A DNA stretch of 64,000 bases from Simplicispira metamorpha (lineage in GTDB: Bacteria; Pseudomonadota; Gammaproteobacteria; Burkholderiales; Burkholderiaceae_C). The stretch spans positions 98,964 through 162,963 of the forward strand of contig NZ_SLXH01000005.1 of NCBI RefSeq assembly GCF_004341365.1, in the 5' to 3' direction. Below, in pieces: positions 16,377 through 25,206 of the stretch. Under the pieces are notes generated by a model. The model ran no database searches. It saw nothing but the letters and a program-made list of their open reading frames with translations, and had not been told where the DNA came from. The position numbers and the translations under genes are program-made. The number at the start of each line of letters is the position of its first letter. The stretch's first letter is position 1.

Positions 16377-16549
16377 GGTTTGGAATTGGCAGGTGTTTTG
16401 GTACAGACAGCACCCTGCGGATTCGGGCGTGCATGCGTACACGACCACCCCCATCCGAGGGAAGAAAAACGCACCGCCCGGCGCATCCGAAGCGGTGTCT
16501 GGGCCCAGTCACCCAGCGCCTTGGGCACCAACGTGCCAGCGCCAGTCGA

Positions 16550-16891
16550 TCAGGCCGCGAAGCCTGCCGTTTCAGGGGGTTTGTGCGGGGGATCGGTGAT
16601 GGCGGACAGCGCCGTGTTCACGCGCCGGGGCACGGCGGCGACGGGGTTGGCGGTGTCGGTGCTGGCGCCTGCGCATGGCTCCAGCTGGTCGGGGAGATCG
16701 TCCTTGTTGTCCATCAAGGCGTGATCGTCTGCATCCGAGAAAGCGCCCGGCACTTCAGGGCTGTGCTGCGTGCCCTGCACAGCCACCTCCTGCCCCTGTG
16801 TGACAGGGAGCGGGGGATTCACGCCTGCGGCGGACAACCCCACGCACAGGAGAAAGTGAAGAATCAAAACCGCAATGAAGCGCCGTAGCAT
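16550..16891 (-). CDS. Small exported protein of unknown function
   Basis: 113 residues. MLRRFIAVLILHFLLCVGLSA is a good signal peptide, with cleavage near residue 22. The mature part is acidic and low in complexity (DADDHALMDNKDDLPDQ) and has one Cys. I do not recognise a family. It lies at the left edge of the gene-free DnaA-box region and is transcribed away from it. Confidence 0.5.
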   Translation of the reverse strand: MLRRFIAVLILHFLLCVGLSAAGVNPPLPVTQGQEVAVQGTQHSPEVPGAFSDADDHALMDNKDDLPDQLEPCAGASTDTANPVAAVPRRVNTALSAITDPPHKPPETAGFAA

Positions 16892-17161
16892 GGTGGCGCA
16901 ATTATAGGGATGGCCTTCCAGGCCCCGTGCCCGGGCGCGTTTTGGCACGGCCCTGCTGCACTTTTCCCTCTTTCCCATTTGTTCTTGGCACGGCCCGCGC
17001 CGCAGTGCAGCCCGGCCTGGACGGCTCCCCTCCCCCCACATACATACCTTGCTCCCGCGCAACCAGCGGGCTCCCGGCGGCACAACGTGCCCGCCGAAGT
17101 TTGTCCAGGACAAAACCAGCCTGTGGATAACCCTGTGGTCAAAAACAGGACAACCAGGCAG

Positions 17162-17320
17162 TTATCCACAGAAAAATGCCACGGCACGCAGTTATCCCCG
17201 TTGCGCAGCGCCAGCAACAGGGCTTGGCACACAGGGTTTGGCGCGCGCTAACTGTTTGGCAGCATTCAGGAAAGAATAGTTATCCACAGGATAGGCCAAT
17301 CCTTACTATTACTACTATTG
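17162..17320 (+). other. DnaA-box/DnaA-trio module, copy A
   Basis: Box 1 TTATCCACA at 17162, box 2 TTATCCCCG at 17192 (+30), box 3 TTATCCACA at 17280 (+118), then after 14 bases the triplet run TTACTATTACTACTATTG at 17303-17320. Spacing matches copies B and C. The triplet run sits where the DnaA-trio sits in characterised unwinding elements. Confidence 0.75.
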
Positions 17321-17477
17321 AATTAGATTGGTTTAGCAGAACAAGTCTGATTTTTTCCGGCGTGCGATGTTCCCCGTTCAACTTCGCGCGGCGCGGGGGG
17401 GACCTGACAAGAGTTATCCACAGGCCTTTCAGAAAAATGGGCTTTGCGGCGCAAAAAATCGGTTTTTTGCTCTTTTT

Positions 17478-17520
17478 TTGAGAGCTATTAGCGCTTTACT
17501 GGCGGGGTTTTCAGGCTGTT
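17478..17520 (+). repeat. Dispersed intergenic repeat
   Basis: GAGAGCTATTAGCGCTTTAC and GCGGGGTTTTCAGGCTG between origin-like modules A and B. Confidence 0.6.
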
Positions 17521-17590
17521 GACCTGTTTTTTTTCGGCGCCCGGCGCGCACAAGGACAACCCTGGGGAAAAAACCCGCACAACCCAAGAC

Positions 17591-17750
17591 TTATCCACAG
17601 AAAAATGACCCGGCCCCAAGTTGTCCCCGTTGCGGTGACAGCAGGCGCGGGGGGCAGCGCACAGACATGTCCGAAACACAAGTCCTTGTTTGACAAAGGA
17701 AAAGTGAAGTTATCCACAGAAAAGGCAAAACCTTACTACTACCACTATGT
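17591..17750 (+). other. DnaA-box/DnaA-trio module, copy B
   Basis: Box 1 TTATCCACA at 17591, box 2 variant TTGTCCCCG at 17621 (+30), box 3 TTATCCACA at 17710 (+119), then the triplet run TTACTACTACCACTATGT at 17733-17750 (+23 from box 3, as in copy A). Sequence around box 1 (CAGAAAAATG) and box 2 (CCCCGTTGCG) is shared with copy A. Confidence 0.75.
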
Positions 17751-17835
17751 ATTCATAGAAGTTATAGATAACAACATCCCATCGCGCCCATGCCAGACAC
17801 CAGCGCAGCGCCCGCGCGCGTTGCGAGCTTGCTTT

Positions 17836-17895
17836 TTGCTATTACTTTGATAGCTACTTGCGCTGATTACGCAAGGCTTAGAGCCTGATTTGGCT
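17836..17895 (+). repeat. Dispersed intergenic repeat
   Basis: ATTACTTTGATAGCTACTTG, then TTACGCAAGGCTTAGAGCCT and GATTTGGCTT, a full-length member of the family at the right side of the DnaA-box region. Confidence 0.75.
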
Positions 17896-18019
17896 TGTAT
17901 TCACGCACGGCATGCGCACACGGCCTGGGTGTGCAGTGGCTGTGGACAACAGGCGTGCGCAGGCCGCACAGGCGGGCGCTGCACGGCAAACGGGTCGGGG
18001 TGGAGGGGGTGGGGCCTGC

Positions 18020-21000
18020 TCAGCGCACAGGACGGCGCAGCAGGGGCTCCAGCAGGTGCTGTGGCAGGGGTTTGCTGAACAGGTAGCCCTGGAAGGCGGG
18101 GCAGCCGGCGTGCAGCAGCGCATCGCGCTGTTCGGTGGTTTCCACGCCTTCGGCGATCACGGTCAGGCCCAGGCTGCGACTCAGGCCGATGATGGTGTTG
18201 ACGATGGCGGCGTCATTGGGGTCGGTGAGCAGGTCGCGCACAAAGCTCTGGTCGATCTTGAGCTGGTGCAGCGGCATGAGCTTGAGGTAGCTCAGCGAGG
18301 AGTAGCCGGTGCCAAAGTCGTCCAGCGAAAAGCCCACGCCCAGCGCGCCCAGCGCGGTCATGGTGGCAATGGTGGTTTCCATGTCTTCCACCAGCAGGCT
18401 TTCGGTCAGCTCCAGCTTGAGCAGGTGCGCCGGGGCGCCGGTGATTTGCAGCACATGGGCCACGTCATCGACGAAGCCAGCGTGGCGGAACTGGCGCGAG
18501 CTGACGTTGACGGCCATGCTCAGGCCCTGCAGCGCGGGGTCGCTGCGCCACTGTGCCAGCACCTGGCAGGCGGTGTGCAGCACCCAGCGGCCCAGGGTCA
18601 GCACCAGCCCGGTTTCTTCGGCCAGGGGGATGAAATGGACGGGCGTGACCAGGCCGCGCTCGGGGTGCAGCCAGCGCACCAGGGCTTCCACCCCGATGTA
18701 CTGGCCCAGGCGATCGACCTGGGGCTGGTAGTACAGCAGGAACTGGTCTTGCGCCAGCGCCTGGCGCAGGTCGGACTCCAGGGCCGCGCGCGCCGTGACC
18801 ACGGCCTGCATGTGCGGGTCAAAAAACCGCAGGGTGTTGCGCCCTGCCGTCTTGGCCTGGTACATGGCCAGATCGGCCTGGCGCAGCAAGTCGCCCACGC
18901 TGGTGGTGCCTTCGCAGCAGAACGGGGCAATGCCGATGCTGGGGGTGCTTCGGTACTGGTAGCCCGCCAGCGCATAGGGCGCGGCCAGGGTGGTGAGGAT
19001 TTTCTCGCCCACGCTGCGTGCGGTCAGGGCCAGCGCCTCGGGCTCGGGGCTGAGCCCTTCGAGCATCACCACGAACTCGTCGCCGCCCAGGCGTGCCACG
19101 GTGTCGGCGCCGCGCACACAGGTGTTCAGGCGCTGGGCCACCTGTTGCAGCAGCAAGTCACCCTTGTCGTGGCCCAGCGTGTCGTTGAGGGTTTTGAAGT
19201 TGTCCAGATCAATGAACAGCAGCGCCCCGCCTTCGTGGTTGCGCTGCGCGGTGGCCAGCGCCTGGTGCATGCGCTCCATCAGCAGCGTGCGGTTGGGCAG
19301 CCCGGTGAGGGAGTCAAAAAAGGCCAGGCGCTGGATTTCGCGCTCGGTGGCCTTGCGCTGGCGGATGTCGGTGTGGATGGCCAGGATGGACTCGGGCTGG
19401 CCGTCTTCGCTGCGCACCAGTGTCCAGCGCCCTTCCAGGTCGATGGCCTGGCCATCGCGGTGGTGCTGCACCAGTTCGCCCGTCCATTCGCCCTGGGTCA
19501 GCACGGTGTCGGTGGCGCGCTGAAAATGCGTCACCTGCTGGCGCAGGAGTTCGGGCATGGACTGGCCCAGCGCCTGGACGCGCGCCCAGCCGTACAGGCG
19601 CTCGGCACCCTGGTTCCAGAAGGTGATGCGGTGATCGAGGTCGCGCACCACGATGGCGTCCTGCGCCTTGTCCAGCAGTGAGGCCTGGTGGCGGATGCGG
19701 GCGTCCGAGAGCTGGCGGTCGATTTCGGTGGAGGCGCGGGCGGCAAAAATTTGCAGCGTGGACATGACGAACTCGGGGCTCTGCAAGGGCTGGCGAAACA
19801 GCACAAACACCATGCCCAGTGGCTGGCCCTGGGTGTCGCTGAGCTGCAAGCCGGCATAGGCCTGTGCGTTCAGCATTTTGACCAGGGCGGCCTGCGGGTA
19901 GCGCTGCACTGCGCTGTGTCGCACCACATGCTGGCGCTGGGTGAGCAGCACCAGGCTGGGCGTGCCCCCCAGGCTGTATTCGTCGTTGGGCAGCAGGTGC
20001 CCGTCTTGCACCACGGCCAGGGTGGTGATGCGCGGCACCTGGCCGCTTTTGCGCGGCAGCAGGCGGGCCACACAGCCGAGCTGGGCGCCCAGCACCTCGG
20101 CCATGTTGCGCGCCAGCTGGATAAAAAACTCGGTGCCCGTGGTGGCCGAGACGGCAGCGGCCACTTTGAGCACCGACGCTTGCAGGCGCTGCTGTTCTTT
20201 GCGCGCGCGCAGGCTGGTGATGCCAAAAGCCAGGTCGTTGGCCAGTCGTTGCAGCAGCCGCGCCTCTTCGGGGCTGATGTGCAGCACCTCGGGGGCATAC
20301 AGGTACAGCAGCCCGAAGGTGCGCTCGTCCTGGCGCAGCGGCAGGCTGATGACGCCATGAAAACCGTGCGCCAGCATGCGATCGCGCAGGTCAGCATAGG
20401 CGGGCTCGCTGCGCACATCCTGCACGATCACGGGCTGGCCGGTGCGCACCGTGGCACCCGAGGGGCCTTGGCCGCGCGGGTCGGTGGCCGACCACGACAG
20501 GTTCAGGGTTTCCAGGTAGCCATCGTTGGCGCCGGCGTGGGCCACGGGCTCGATGGTTTTTTGCGCATCGTCGTGGGCAAAGCCCACCCAGCCCAGGCGG
20601 TAGCCGCCAATGTCCACGGCAATGCGGCACACGTCTTGCAGCAGGGTTTGTTCGGAGGTGGCGCGCACCATGGCCTCGTTGCAGGCGCCCAGCAGTTGCT
20701 GGGCGCGGCCCATGCGGGCCAGTTCGCGCTGGGCGCGCAGGCGCTCGGTGATATCGGTGGCCATGATCTGGCGCGCTGGCTGGCCATTGAAGGTGGTGCC
20801 GCGCGACCAGATCTCGACCTCCAGCACGGCGCCGCTTTGGTGCAGGTGGCGGTGCTGCAAGGCGTCGCAGCCGCCATCGAGGGGGATGGCCATGACCTCG
20901 GCGCGCAGCTGCGCGCGCTCTTGCGGCAGCCACAAATCGGTCATGGACATGGCCAGCAGCTGCGCTTCGGTGTAGCCGTACAGCGCCACCGTGGCCTGGT

Positions 21001-22516
21001 TGACGGCCAGGATGCGCAGGCTGTCGTCAAAGGCGTACACCCACATGGGTTGGGGGTGGGCATCAAACAGCAGCCGGTATTGCTGCTCGGAAGCGCCCAG
21101 GCGCGCGGCCACCTGGCGCAGGTGCAGCAAAGCGCCCAGGGATTCCGAGAGGATTTGCAAATGCGCGGCATGCCGTGCGCTGAACGCACCGGGCTGGGCG
21201 CTGGTGGCTTGCAGGGCACCGGCCACGCGGGCGTTGATGCGCAGCGGCGTGGCCAGCACAGCGCGCACCTGCGGCGGGTAGGCGGGCAGGCTGCCATCCA
21301 GTTCCTGCGGGGGGGCCTGGGTGTCGTTGCACTGCACCGTCTGGCCCGCTTGCAGTGCGCTCCACAGCGGGCTGTGCGCCAGGAGCGGCACAGACGGCGT
21401 GCTGCCTTCTTCGCACAGCCCCGGCCCGGCGCAGGCACGGGCCACGCCATTGAGTTCGACCACAGCGTCCGTGGCGCCGGTGATGCGCAGCACCGCCTGC
21501 GCCACCAGCTCCAGCAGCGCGCTTTGGCGCAGCTCCAGCGAGGACATTTTTTGCTGCACCTGCACCAGCTCGGCCTGCACCTGCGCCTCGTCCAGCGCGG
21601 CCAGGTGGGCGTGTTTGTCGGCGCTGATGTCTTTCATGCCGCCCACCATGCGCAGTGCCCGGCCCTGGGCATCGCGCAGGACAAAGCCCCGGTCGAGCAC
21701 CCAGATGCTGCGGCCATCGTCGCGCAGCATGCGGTACTCGGCCTGCCAGGCGTTGTGGTCGTGGTCGGCGGAGGGGGCGCCGGGCTGGTCTTGGGTGGCT
21801 GCGCGCAGTGCCTGCACCACGCGCTGGCGGTCAGCCGGGTGTACGCGCTGGGCCCAGGCTTCGTTGTTGGGCATGGGCTGGTCGGGGGCCATGCCCCACA
21901 GCGCCCTGAACGAGCCGCTCCACCAGATGTTGCCGCTGCGCACGTCCCAGTCCCACACCGTATCGGCGGTGGCGTCAGCCACCAGGTGAAAGCGCTCTTC
22001 GCTCAGGCGCAGCGCCTCGTGCTGGCGGCGCAGTTGCAGTTGCGCCATGGCCTGGCTGGCCAGGCTTTGCAGGGCGCTGCGCTGGGCGACGTCCAGGGTG
22101 CGTGGCTGGGTGTCCATCACCACCAGCGTGCCCAGGGCAAAACCGTCGGGGGTGACCAGCGGCGCGCAGGCATAAAAACGGATGTGCGGTGGCCCCAGCA
22201 CCAGCGGGTTGTCTTTGAAGAGCGGGTGCTGGCGCGCATCGGGCACCTCGACCACCTCGCGCCGGCCATCGAGCCAGTGCGTGCAAAAGGCCACGGCGCG
22301 GTCGGTCTGGGGCATGGCCACGCCCACTGCCGCCTTGAACCACTGGCGCCGGGCATCGACGAAGTTGACCAGCGCCATCGGCACGGCGCACACCTGCGCA
22401 GCCAGACGGGCCAGCTGGTCAAAGGCCTCTTCGGGCGCGGTGTCCATGATGGCGTGCGACTGCAGCACAGCCAGGCGCTGGGCTTCGGCGTTACCGGGCT
22501 GCACGGGTGCGGTCAT
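18020..22516 (-). CDS. Multi-sensor GAF/PAS diguanylate cyclase-phosphodiesterase (GGDEF-EAL)
   Basis: Very large soluble signalling protein, 1498 residues from the ATG at 22516. Order by pattern: GAF near 10-155, PAS near 170-300, GAF-like near 310-480, PAS near 490-610, GAF-like near 620-770, another GAF-like near 785-930, PAS near 945-1060, GGDEF near 1070-1235 and EAL near 1245-1490. The cyclase motif LGGDEF (residue about 1143) and the phosphodiesterase motif VEALVRW (about 1276) are both intact, as are the DDFGTGYSSLSYL and DQSFV blocks. It can in principle make and break cyclic di-GMP. No membrane segments are seen. Domain borders are approximate. It is monocistronic and ends beside the candidate origin. 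Confidence 0.9.
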   Translation of the reverse strand: MTAPVQPGNAEAQRLAVLQSHAIMDTAPEEAFDQLARLAAQVCAVPMALVNFVDARRQWFKAAVGVAMPQTDRAVAFCTHWLDGRREVVEVPDARQHPLFKDNPLVLGPPHIRFYACAPLVTPDGFALGTLVVMDTQPRTLDVAQRSALQSLASQAMAQLQLRRQHEALRLSEERFHLVADATADTVWDWDVRSGNIWWSGSFRALWGMAPDQPMPNNEAWAQRVHPADRQRVVQALRAATQDQPGAPSADHDHNAWQAEYRMLRDDGRSIWVLDRGFVLRDAQGRALRMVGGMKDISADKHAHLAALDEAQVQAELVQVQQKMSSLELRQSALLELVAQAVLRITGATDAVVELNGVARACAGPGLCEEGSTPSVPLLAHSPLWSALQAGQTVQCNDTQAPPQELDGSLPAYPPQVRAVLATPLRINARVAGALQATSAQPGAFSARHAAHLQILSESLGALLHLRQVAARLGASEQQYRLLFDAHPQPMWVYAFDDSLRILAVNQATVALYGYTEAQLLAMSMTDLWLPQERAQLRAEVMAIPLDGGCDALQHRHLHQSGAVLEVEIWSRGTTFNGQPARQIMATDITERLRAQRELARMGRAQQLLGACNEAMVRATSEQTLLQDVCRIAVDIGGYRLGWVGFAHDDAQKTIEPVAHAGANDGYLETLNLSWSATDPRGQGPSGATVRTGQPVIVQDVRSEPAYADLRDRMLAHGFHGVISLPLRQDERTFGLLYLYAPEVLHISPEEARLLQRLANDLAFGITSLRARKEQQRLQASVLKVAAAVSATTGTEFFIQLARNMAEVLGAQLGCVARLLPRKSGQVPRITTLAVVQDGHLLPNDEYSLGGTPSLVLLTQRQHVVRHSAVQRYPQAALVKMLNAQAYAGLQLSDTQGQPLGMVFVLFRQPLQSPEFVMSTLQIFAARASTEIDRQLSDARIRHQASLLDKAQDAIVVRDLDHRITFWNQGAERLYGWARVQALGQSMPELLRQQVTHFQRATDTVLTQGEWTGELVQHHRDGQAIDLEGRWTLVRSEDGQPESILAIHTDIRQRKATEREIQRLAFFDSLTGLPNRTLLMERMHQALATAQRNHEGGALLFIDLDNFKTLNDTLGHDKGDLLLQQVAQRLNTCVRGADTVARLGGDEFVVMLEGLSPEPEALALTARSVGEKILTTLAAPYALAGYQYRSTPSIGIAPFCCEGTTSVGDLLRQADLAMYQAKTAGRNTLRFFDPHMQAVVTARAALESDLRQALAQDQFLLYYQPQVDRLGQYIGVEALVRWLHPERGLVTPVHFIPLAEETGLVLTLGRWVLHTACQVLAQWRSDPALQGLSMAVNVSSRQFRHAGFVDDVAHVLQITGAPAHLLKLELTESLLVEDMETTIATMTALGALGVGFSLDDFGTGYSSLSYLKLMPLHQLKIDQSFVRDLLTDPNDAAIVNTIIGLSRSLGLTVIAEGVETTEQRDALLHAGCPAFQGYLFSKPLPQHLLEPLLRRPVR

Positions 22517-22724
22517 GGGCCTGCTCTGTGCCACAGCGGACAGGCGCTGATTCGGTAGGAAAGAAACCAGAACGCTTGCATGGATCCATCGCTGGGGTCG
22601 GTTGAAAAAAGAACCACCGACGCAGCACCAAGGCAATGGTGCCTACGCCGTGGGCGTTTTCAGGGGGTATTTATCCTACACCGCAGGTTGTGGCGGCAAG
22701 CCGTGATTACATCAATTCCGTGAC

Positions 22725-22785
22725 ACTATGAAAAAGTGAGCTGTTAGCGCTTTTTACGCAAGGGTTGGAGGCACTTTTGACCGGT
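22725..22785 (+). repeat. Dispersed intergenic repeat
   Basis: GTGAGCTGTTAGCGCTTTTT, then ACGCAAGGGTTGGAGGCACT, in the gap between the GGDEF-EAL gene and the NlpC/P60 gene. Confidence 0.75.
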
Positions 22786-22788
22786 TTT

Positions 22789-23277
22789 TCAGGGCCTGCG
22801 AAACGCCACGGTCTGCGCTGACCAGTAGTGTGCGTTGAGCCGGTCCAGCCGCACGGTGCCACCCGTGGACGGGGCGTGGACAAAGCGCCCCTCGCCCACA
22901 TAAATGCCTGCATGGTGGGGCGCACGGCCCTTGCCGAACACTACCAGATCGCCCGTGCGCAGCTGCTCGCCCGCCACCGGCTGGCCCCAGCCGCTGAGCT
23001 GCGCCACGGTGCGCGGCGGCGCCACCGACACCCGGGCGCGGTACACGTAGCCGATCAGTCCGCTGCAATCGAAGCCGCTGTCGGGGGTGTTGCCGCCGTA
23101 GCGGTAGGGCGTGCCCACCAGCCCCAGGGCGTGGATGGCGATGTCATGGGCCATCTCGTCCGTCAGGCGCGAGGCCTGCGGCGGTGCAGTCGGTGCGCGC
23201 GGCGCTGGCGGGGTGCTACAGCCCGCCAGCCACCACACCAATGCGGATGACAGGGCCAGGGTATGGAGTGATCGCAT
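22789..23277 (-). CDS. NlpC/P60 family peptidoglycan endopeptidase, lipoprotein
   Basis: 162 residues. Signal with lipobox LAGC (Cys20), so it is probably anchored to the outer membrane. The catalytic Cys71 is in FDCSGL, the His is in the HHAGIYVG block (121-122) and the third polar residue is in RFVHAPS (His134). NlpC/P60 enzymes cleave peptide stems of cell-wall murein, and this length and arrangement match the Spr/MepS type. It is divergent from the chromate transporter gene, with a shared 60-base promoter region. Confidence 0.88.
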   Translation of the reverse strand: MRSLHTLALSSALVWWLAGCSTPPAPRAPTAPPQASRLTDEMAHDIAIHALGLVGTPYRYGGNTPDSGFDCSGLIGYVYRARVSVAPPRTVAQLSGWGQPVAGEQLRTGDLVVFGKGRAPHHAGIYVGEGRFVHAPSTGGTVRLDRLNAHYWSAQTVAFRRP

Positions 23278-23337
23278 GGCAAAAGGGTAGCGCAATTCGA
23301 TGATGATGGCCCCCTTGCCACCACGCCGCCTGCCTGC

Positions 23338-24543
23338 ATGACCGATACCCCCCAGACTGACCGCAGCCCCTGGGCTGTTTTCTGGATTTTTCTGCGCCTG
23401 GGCCTGACCTCGTTTGGGGGGCCGATAGCCCACCTGGGCTACTTCCGCCAGGAGTTGGTGGTGCGGCGCCAGTGGCTCACCGAGCGCAGCTATGCCGACC
23501 TGGTAGCCCTGTGCCAGTTTCTGCCTGGGCCTGCCAGCAGCCAGGTGGGCATCGCCCTGGGGCTGTCGCGCTCTGGCTACGCGGGGGCCTTGGCGGCGTG
23601 GGCGGGTTTTACGCTGCCGTCGGCGGTGGTGCTGATGTTGTTTGCGCAGGGCATCACCCATTACGGCGATGCCTTGCCCACGGGTGTGCTGCACGGCCTG
23701 AAGGTGGTGGCGGTGGCGGTGGTGGCGCAGGCCGTATGGGGCATGGCACGCAACCTGTGCCCCGATGTGCCGCGCATCACCACCATGGTGGCCGCCACCT
23801 GCGCGGTGCTGCTGGTGCCATCGGTGTGGGTGCAGGTGGGTGTGATGGCCCTGGCGGCGGCGGTGGGCCTGCGCTGGTGCAAGCCACCGCCCGGACAGGC
23901 GCATGACCCGTTGCCCATGGCCATCGGGCCACGGGCGGGCGCGTTCTGGCTGACGCTGTTTTTTGCGCTGCTGATCGGGTTGCCGCTGTGGGCTGGCGCA
24001 TCGGCCCACCAGACGCTGGCCTTGGTCGATGCCTTCTACCGCGCAGGCGCCCTGGTGTTTGGTGGCGGCCATGTGGTGCTGCCGCTGCTGCAAGCCGAGG
24101 TGGTGCCGACGGGCTGGGTGGGCAACGATGCCTTTCTGGCTGGTTACGGCGCCGCGCAGGCCGTGCCCGGCCCGTTGTTCACTTTTGCGGCGTTTCTGGG
24201 CGCGGCGATGCAGCAGCCGCCCACGGGCTGGCTGGGGGGGCTGGTGGCCCTGCTGGCCATTTTTGCGCCCTCTTTTTTGCTGGTGCTGGGTGCCTTGCCG
24301 TTCTGGGAACGCCTGCGCGGCCACCCCCGTACGCAAGCGGCGCTGGCGGGCACCAACGCGGCGGTGGTGGGGCTGCTGCTGGCAGCGCTGTACCAGCCGG
24401 TGTGGACCAGCGCCATCCACACGCCGCCAGACTTTGGCCTGGCCCTGGTGGCCTGGGTGGCGCTGATGTTCTGGAAATGGCCACCCTGGCTGGTGGTGCT
24501 GGGCAGCGCTGTGGGGGGTGCGGTGTTAGCCCACGCCCTTTGA
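23338..24543 (+). CDS. chrA: Chromate transporter, long CHR (ChrA) family
   Basis: 401 residues with about ten membrane segments in two CHR halves. The N-terminal half has GLTSFGGPIAHLGYFRQE and QFLPGPASSQVG. The second half has the related AGALVFGGGHVVLPLLQ and QAVPGPLFTFAAFLGA. This is the long CHR type that exports chromate by proton exchange, and many family members lack a proven substrate. No chrB or other metal-resistance gene is nearby. The minus-strand frame here is a codon shadow. Confidence 0.88.
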   Translation: MTDTPQTDRSPWAVFWIFLRLGLTSFGGPIAHLGYFRQELVVRRQWLTERSYADLVALCQFLPGPASSQVGIALGLSRSGYAGALAAWAGFTLPSAVVLMLFAQGITHYGDALPTGVLHGLKVVAVAVVAQAVWGMARNLCPDVPRITTMVAATCAVLLVPSVWVQVGVMALAAAVGLRWCKPPPGQAHDPLPMAIGPRAGAFWLTLFFALLIGLPLWAGASAHQTLALVDAFYRAGALVFGGGHVVLPLLQAEVVPTGWVGNDAFLAGYGAAQAVPGPLFTFAAFLGAAMQQPPTGWLGGLVALLAIFAPSFLLVLGALPFWERLRGHPRTQAALAGTNAAVVGLLLAALYQPVWTSAIHTPPDFGLALVAWVALMFWKWPPWLVVLGSAVGGAVLAHAL

Positions 24544-24556
24544 CGGTGCTGGGGCG

Positions 24557-25177
24557 CTACGGCTGCGCAGCGGCGGCCAGCTGGGCCAGCAACGTGGGCA
24601 CCGCCGCTTTGGTGCAGCGCTGCAACTGCACCAGCAGATCGTGGTCGGGGGCGGCCACGCCCCAGCGGGTGCGCAGGTCGTGCTGCATGCGCGCCAGCAG
24701 CGCAGCGGCCATTTCGGCATCGGCCAGCGCGCGGTGGGCCTGGCCGGTGCGCGGCAGGCCGTGGTAATCGACCAGCACGCCCAGCTGGTGGTTGGGCGCC
24801 TGCGGGTACAGGCGGCGCGATAGCAGCACGGTGCAGGCAAAGGGCTGCGCTGCGGGCAGACCGGCCAGTGCCAGCTCGGCCTGCCAGAACTTGCGGTCAA
24901 ACGCCGCGTTGTGCGCCACCATGGGCGCGCTGCCCACAAAGCGCGCGGCCTCCGCCATCACACTGGCCGCCGCAGGCGCGGCTTGCACCATGGCGTTGGT
25001 GATGCCCGTGAGCTGCGTGATGAAGGGCGGCACCCAGGTGCCCGCGTTCATCAGGCTCTGGAAGCGGTCTACCACCCGGCCCCCTTCGAGCAGCACGATG
25101 GCCACCTCGGTGGCGCGCGCCCCCTGATCGGGCGAGATGCCGGTGGTTTCAAAGTCGATGACGGCGATGGGAGACAT
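24557..25177 (-). CDS. 3'-5' exonuclease, DnaQ-like (DEDDh)
   Basis: 206 residues from the ATG at 25177. Exo I is AVIDFETTG (Asp8, Glu10), Exo II is MVAHNAAFDRKF and Exo III is HRALADAEM with the catalytic His and Asp, so the DEDDh set is complete. It lacks the theta/alpha contact region of true epsilon subunits and is shorter, so it is a stand-alone proofreading-like or repair exonuclease. It is convergent with the chromate transporter gene (13 bases apart). Confidence 0.85.
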   Translation of the reverse strand: MSPIAVIDFETTGISPDQGARATEVAIVLLEGGRVVDRFQSLMNAGTWVPPFITQLTGITNAMVQAAPAAASVMAEAARFVGSAPMVAHNAAFDRKFWQAELALAGLPAAQPFACTVLLSRRLYPQAPNHQLGVLVDYHGLPRTGQAHRALADAEMAAALLARMQHDLRTRWGVAAPDHDLLVQLQRCTKAAVPTLLAQLAAAAQP

Positions 25178-25206
25178 AGGCAGCAAGGGGCAATCGAAAA
25201 AACGCT

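Larger units (their letters stand above)
16892..18019. other. Gene-free region with tandem DnaA-box/DnaA-trio modules (candidate oriC)
   Basis: About 1.1 kb without a convincing gene. It holds six perfect TTATCCACA boxes: 17122-17130 on the minus strand, and 17162-17170, 17280-17288, 17414-17422, 17591-17599 and 17710-17718 on the plus strand. It also has near-boxes at 17192 and 17621, and two arrays of TTA/CTA triplets. Known bacterial unwinding elements place a DnaA box just before such DnaA-trios. The left part (17100-17160) also has TTGTCC/GGACAA motifs in both directions. Two members of the dispersed repeat family lie at 17478 and 17838. Origin function is inferred. Confidence 0.7.

Noticed and set aside
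17122..17718. Chance occurrence as the explanation of the TTATCCACA boxes at 17 kb
   Set aside because: Six perfect copies of an AT-rich nonamer in 600 bases of a GC-rich genome, with equal spacing in repeated modules, is not expected by chance.
17605..17850. Short open frames within the DnaA-box region as genes
   Set aside because: They have no ribosome sites or domain patterns and cut across the repeated boxes, so I left the region as non-coding.
19688..22558. Open frame of 956 codons on the plus strand opposite the GGDEF-EAL gene
   Set aside because: It is rich in His, Gln, Ala and Gly with no domain. Such long frames are the codon-bias shadow of a GC-rich gene on the other strand, which has clear domains.
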